Source: Alloprevotella sp. oral taxon 473 str. F0040
GTDB taxonomy: Bacteria > Bacteroidota > Bacteroidia > Bacteroidales > Bacteroidaceae
Reading direction: 5' to 3'
DNA: 64,000 nt
Assembly (NCBI RefSeq): GCF_000318095.2
Contig: NZ_KB290718.1
Coordinates: 107,263-171,262, forward strand
The position numbers and the translations under genes are program-made. Position 1 is the stretch's first letter, and every line of letters starts with the position of its first letter. The notes below the pieces were generated by a model. The model was not told the DNA's origin and ran no database searches. It worked only from the letters and a program-made list of their open reading frames with translations. This document shows, one piece after another, positions 62,783 through 64,000 of the stretch.

Positions 62783-63496
62783 ATGATTCCACATATCATA
62801 CATTATTGTTGGTTTGGTGGTCGTCCACTGCCCAAGTCTGCTCTACGATGCATCGCATCATGGAAAAAATGGTTACCAGGCTACGAGATTCGAGAATGGA
62901 ACGAAGATAATTTTGATGTAAATGCTCATCCTTACACTCGTGAGGCTTATGCTGCTGGAAAATTTGCCTATGTCAGTGACTTCGCTCGTTACAAGATACT
63001 AGAAGAATATGGTGGACTCTACTTTGATACGGATGTTGAAGTAATCGCTTCATTGGACGATTTATTAGAGAAAGGAGCTTTTATGGGCATGGAGAAAGCC
63101 TTTCCCCCTACGGTGAGTTCTGGTTTGGTGATGGCAGTAGAACCAAAGCATCCGATTATTCAAGAGATGCTCATTTACTACGACAATCAAACGACTCTAT
63201 CAAAGGAATCAATGCTAAAAGCGGGGTTGGTGGTACGTGGCATGACTGAAATATTCATACACCATGGTTTCATTCCTGAGGATTGCTATCAGGAAGTTGC
63301 TCTAATATCAATTTATCCCTCTGAATACTTTGATCCAATGGATAATGCCACAGGACGTGTTACCCTTACCCCCAACACGCGTACTATTCATCATTATGAC
63401 CGTACATGGAGTAACCAAAGTGCTTTCTACATTTGGTTGTCAAGGCTATGGCACCGTACATGGCTATATCATTTACTCCAATCCTCTAAAGTTTAA
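62783..63496 (+). CDS. Glycosyltransferase family 32
   Basis: 237 aa from the ATG at 62783; a TTG at 62753 would add ten residues that look non-coding. IPHIIHYCWFGGRPLPKSALRCIASWKKWLPGY and EYGGLYFDTDVEVI (DXD) define it. It is shorter at the C-terminus than the GT32 at 52.7 kb. HYDRTWSNQSAF near the end fits the family. It presumably adds a sugar to the repeat unit. Confidence 0.88.
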   Translation: MIPHIIHYCWFGGRPLPKSALRCIASWKKWLPGYEIREWNEDNFDVNAHPYTREAYAAGKFAYVSDFARYKILEEYGGLYFDTDVEVIASLDDLLEKGAFMGMEKAFPPTVSSGLVMAVEPKHPIIQEMLIYYDNQTTLSKESMLKAGLVVRGMTEIFIHHGFIPEDCYQEVALISIYPSEYFDPMDNATGRVTLTPNTRTIHHYDRTWSNQSAFYIWLSRLWHRTWLYHLLQSSKV

Positions 63497-63513
63497 CTTT
63501 CACCGAGTCTACA

Positions 63514-64000
63514 ATGGACGCTTCGCTTTATCATCCGCTATTCTTTGGCCTTTTCTGTCTGTGGGGAGCAATTCTCGCGTTATCATACCGAGCATCATAC
63601 AAGTCCGCGTTCTTACAAAAAAAAGAATCTTTATTGTGGGGGTGGATTTTCACCGTTATTGTGGCCATTTGGCTAGGATTGCGCCCCATCAGTGCAAGGT
63701 ATTTCGGAGACATGGCCTCTTATGCTAGGATATATAATAGTCTAAGTAGCGAACACATCGGGTTTGATTTGGAAACAGAATGGCTATGGAATAGCCTAGG
63801 GGCTATATGCCACTTATTAAATTTCAGCACACAGATGTATTTTGTAGTTGTCGCATTGCTCTACACCTTATGTGCTTTTGCCGCCCTTCGCATTCTCATC
63901 CCAAAGAAACCGCTAACGTCTTTAGTCTTAATCTGCGGCTCGCTCATGTTTTTCTCATTTGCAACCAATGGTCTGCGTAATGGTCTAGCATGCCATATCT
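63514..64000 (+). CDS. wzy: Exopolysaccharide polymerase, N-terminal part (EpsG/Wzy-like, partial)
   Basis: Open from the ATG at 63514, 17 nt after the GT32 stop, to the right edge (about 162 residues). It is hydrophobic with several membrane helices (LFCLWGAILALSY, WIFTVIVAIWLGL, FVVVALLYTLCAFAAL). Between them is a soluble stretch with RYFGDMASYARIYN, and TNGLRNGLA follows, as in EpsG-type polymerases (D-x-x-x-Y and R-N/Q-G motifs). It would join repeat units in the periplasm. The position after flippase and glycosyltransferases agrees. The C-terminal part is outside the window. Confidence 0.75.
   Translation, partial: MDASLYHPLFFGLFCLWGAILALSYRASYKSAFLQKKESLLWGWIFTVIVAIWLGLRPISARYFGDMASYARIYNSLSSEHIGFDLETEWLWNSLGAICHLLNFSTQMYFVVVALLYTLCAFAALRILIPKKPLTSLVLICGSLMFFSFATNGLRNGLACHI

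Overview
The window is a Bacteroidota (Bacteroidales) chromosome segment, most likely Prevotellaceae (Prevotella/Alloprevotella-like). The clues are several promoters of the Bacteroides sigma type (TTTG, 19-20 nt, TAnnTTTG), almost no Shine-Dalgarno sequences, a T9SS/gliding-type C-terminal domain, an IS4-family transposase remnant of Bacteroides type, and the families of the housekeeping genes. The assignment comes from reading the sequence only; no search was run.

Layout. 1-3.3 kb: the 3' end of a mannose-1-phosphate guanylyltransferase (+) converges on topoisomerase IV subunit A (-). 3.4-14.4 kb: a surface-glycan (probably LOS/LPS core) region with a lipid A-type acyltransferase and GT4 (+), then a minus-strand run of GT14, a GT2-like enzyme, a frameshifted GT11 fucosyltransferase, a GT2 fused to a WaaP/KdkA-type LPS kinase, another GT2, a metallophosphoesterase and an LTA-synthase-like sulfatase-fold enzyme. 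14.8-18.2 kb: a two-gene operon of secreted proteins of unknown function (192 and 929 aa). 18.2-19.7 kb: 1.5 kb with no gene, holding a nested inverted-repeat element with CG-rich alternating ends. 19.7-26.3 kb (-): an LRR-GH20 hexosaminidase, TsaE, a phosphoethanolamine transferase, and a DUF438/hemerythrin/PAS/DUF1858 protein with a tandem-repeat leader. 26.6-32.8 kb (+): a 1726-aa alpha-2-macroglobulin-like protein and RlpA. 32.8-34.3 kb: an IS4-derived scar with a DJ-1/PfpI gene, a transposase fragment, a broken membrane gene and short repeats. 34.6-48.6 kb (+): U32 protein, HAD hydrolase, RibF, CPBP protease, tRNA-dihydrouridine synthase, aminopeptidase P, acyltransferase, tRNA-Leu (-), a T9SS-type secreted protein, UvrA, and a peptide transporter with a large coiled-coil insert.

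49.0-64.0 kb is an A/T-richer Wzy-type exopolysaccharide or capsule locus, all on +, starting from one strong promoter with a 250-nt leader. It encodes outer-membrane export lipoprotein (Wza), tyrosine autokinase (Wzc), GT32, two GT2, flippase (Wzx), two GT8, GT2, GT4, acyltransferase, GT32 and the start of an EpsG/Wzy-type polymerase that runs off the window. No initiating sugar-phosphate transferase is seen.

The theme is cell-surface construction: nucleotide sugar supply, lipid A/core assembly and phosphorylation, capsule export, secreted surface proteins and envelope maintenance. The best candidates for something undescribed are the GT2-kinase fusion, the LRR-GH20 fusion, the two-gene secreted module, the coiled-coil peptide transporter and the nested inverted-repeat element.
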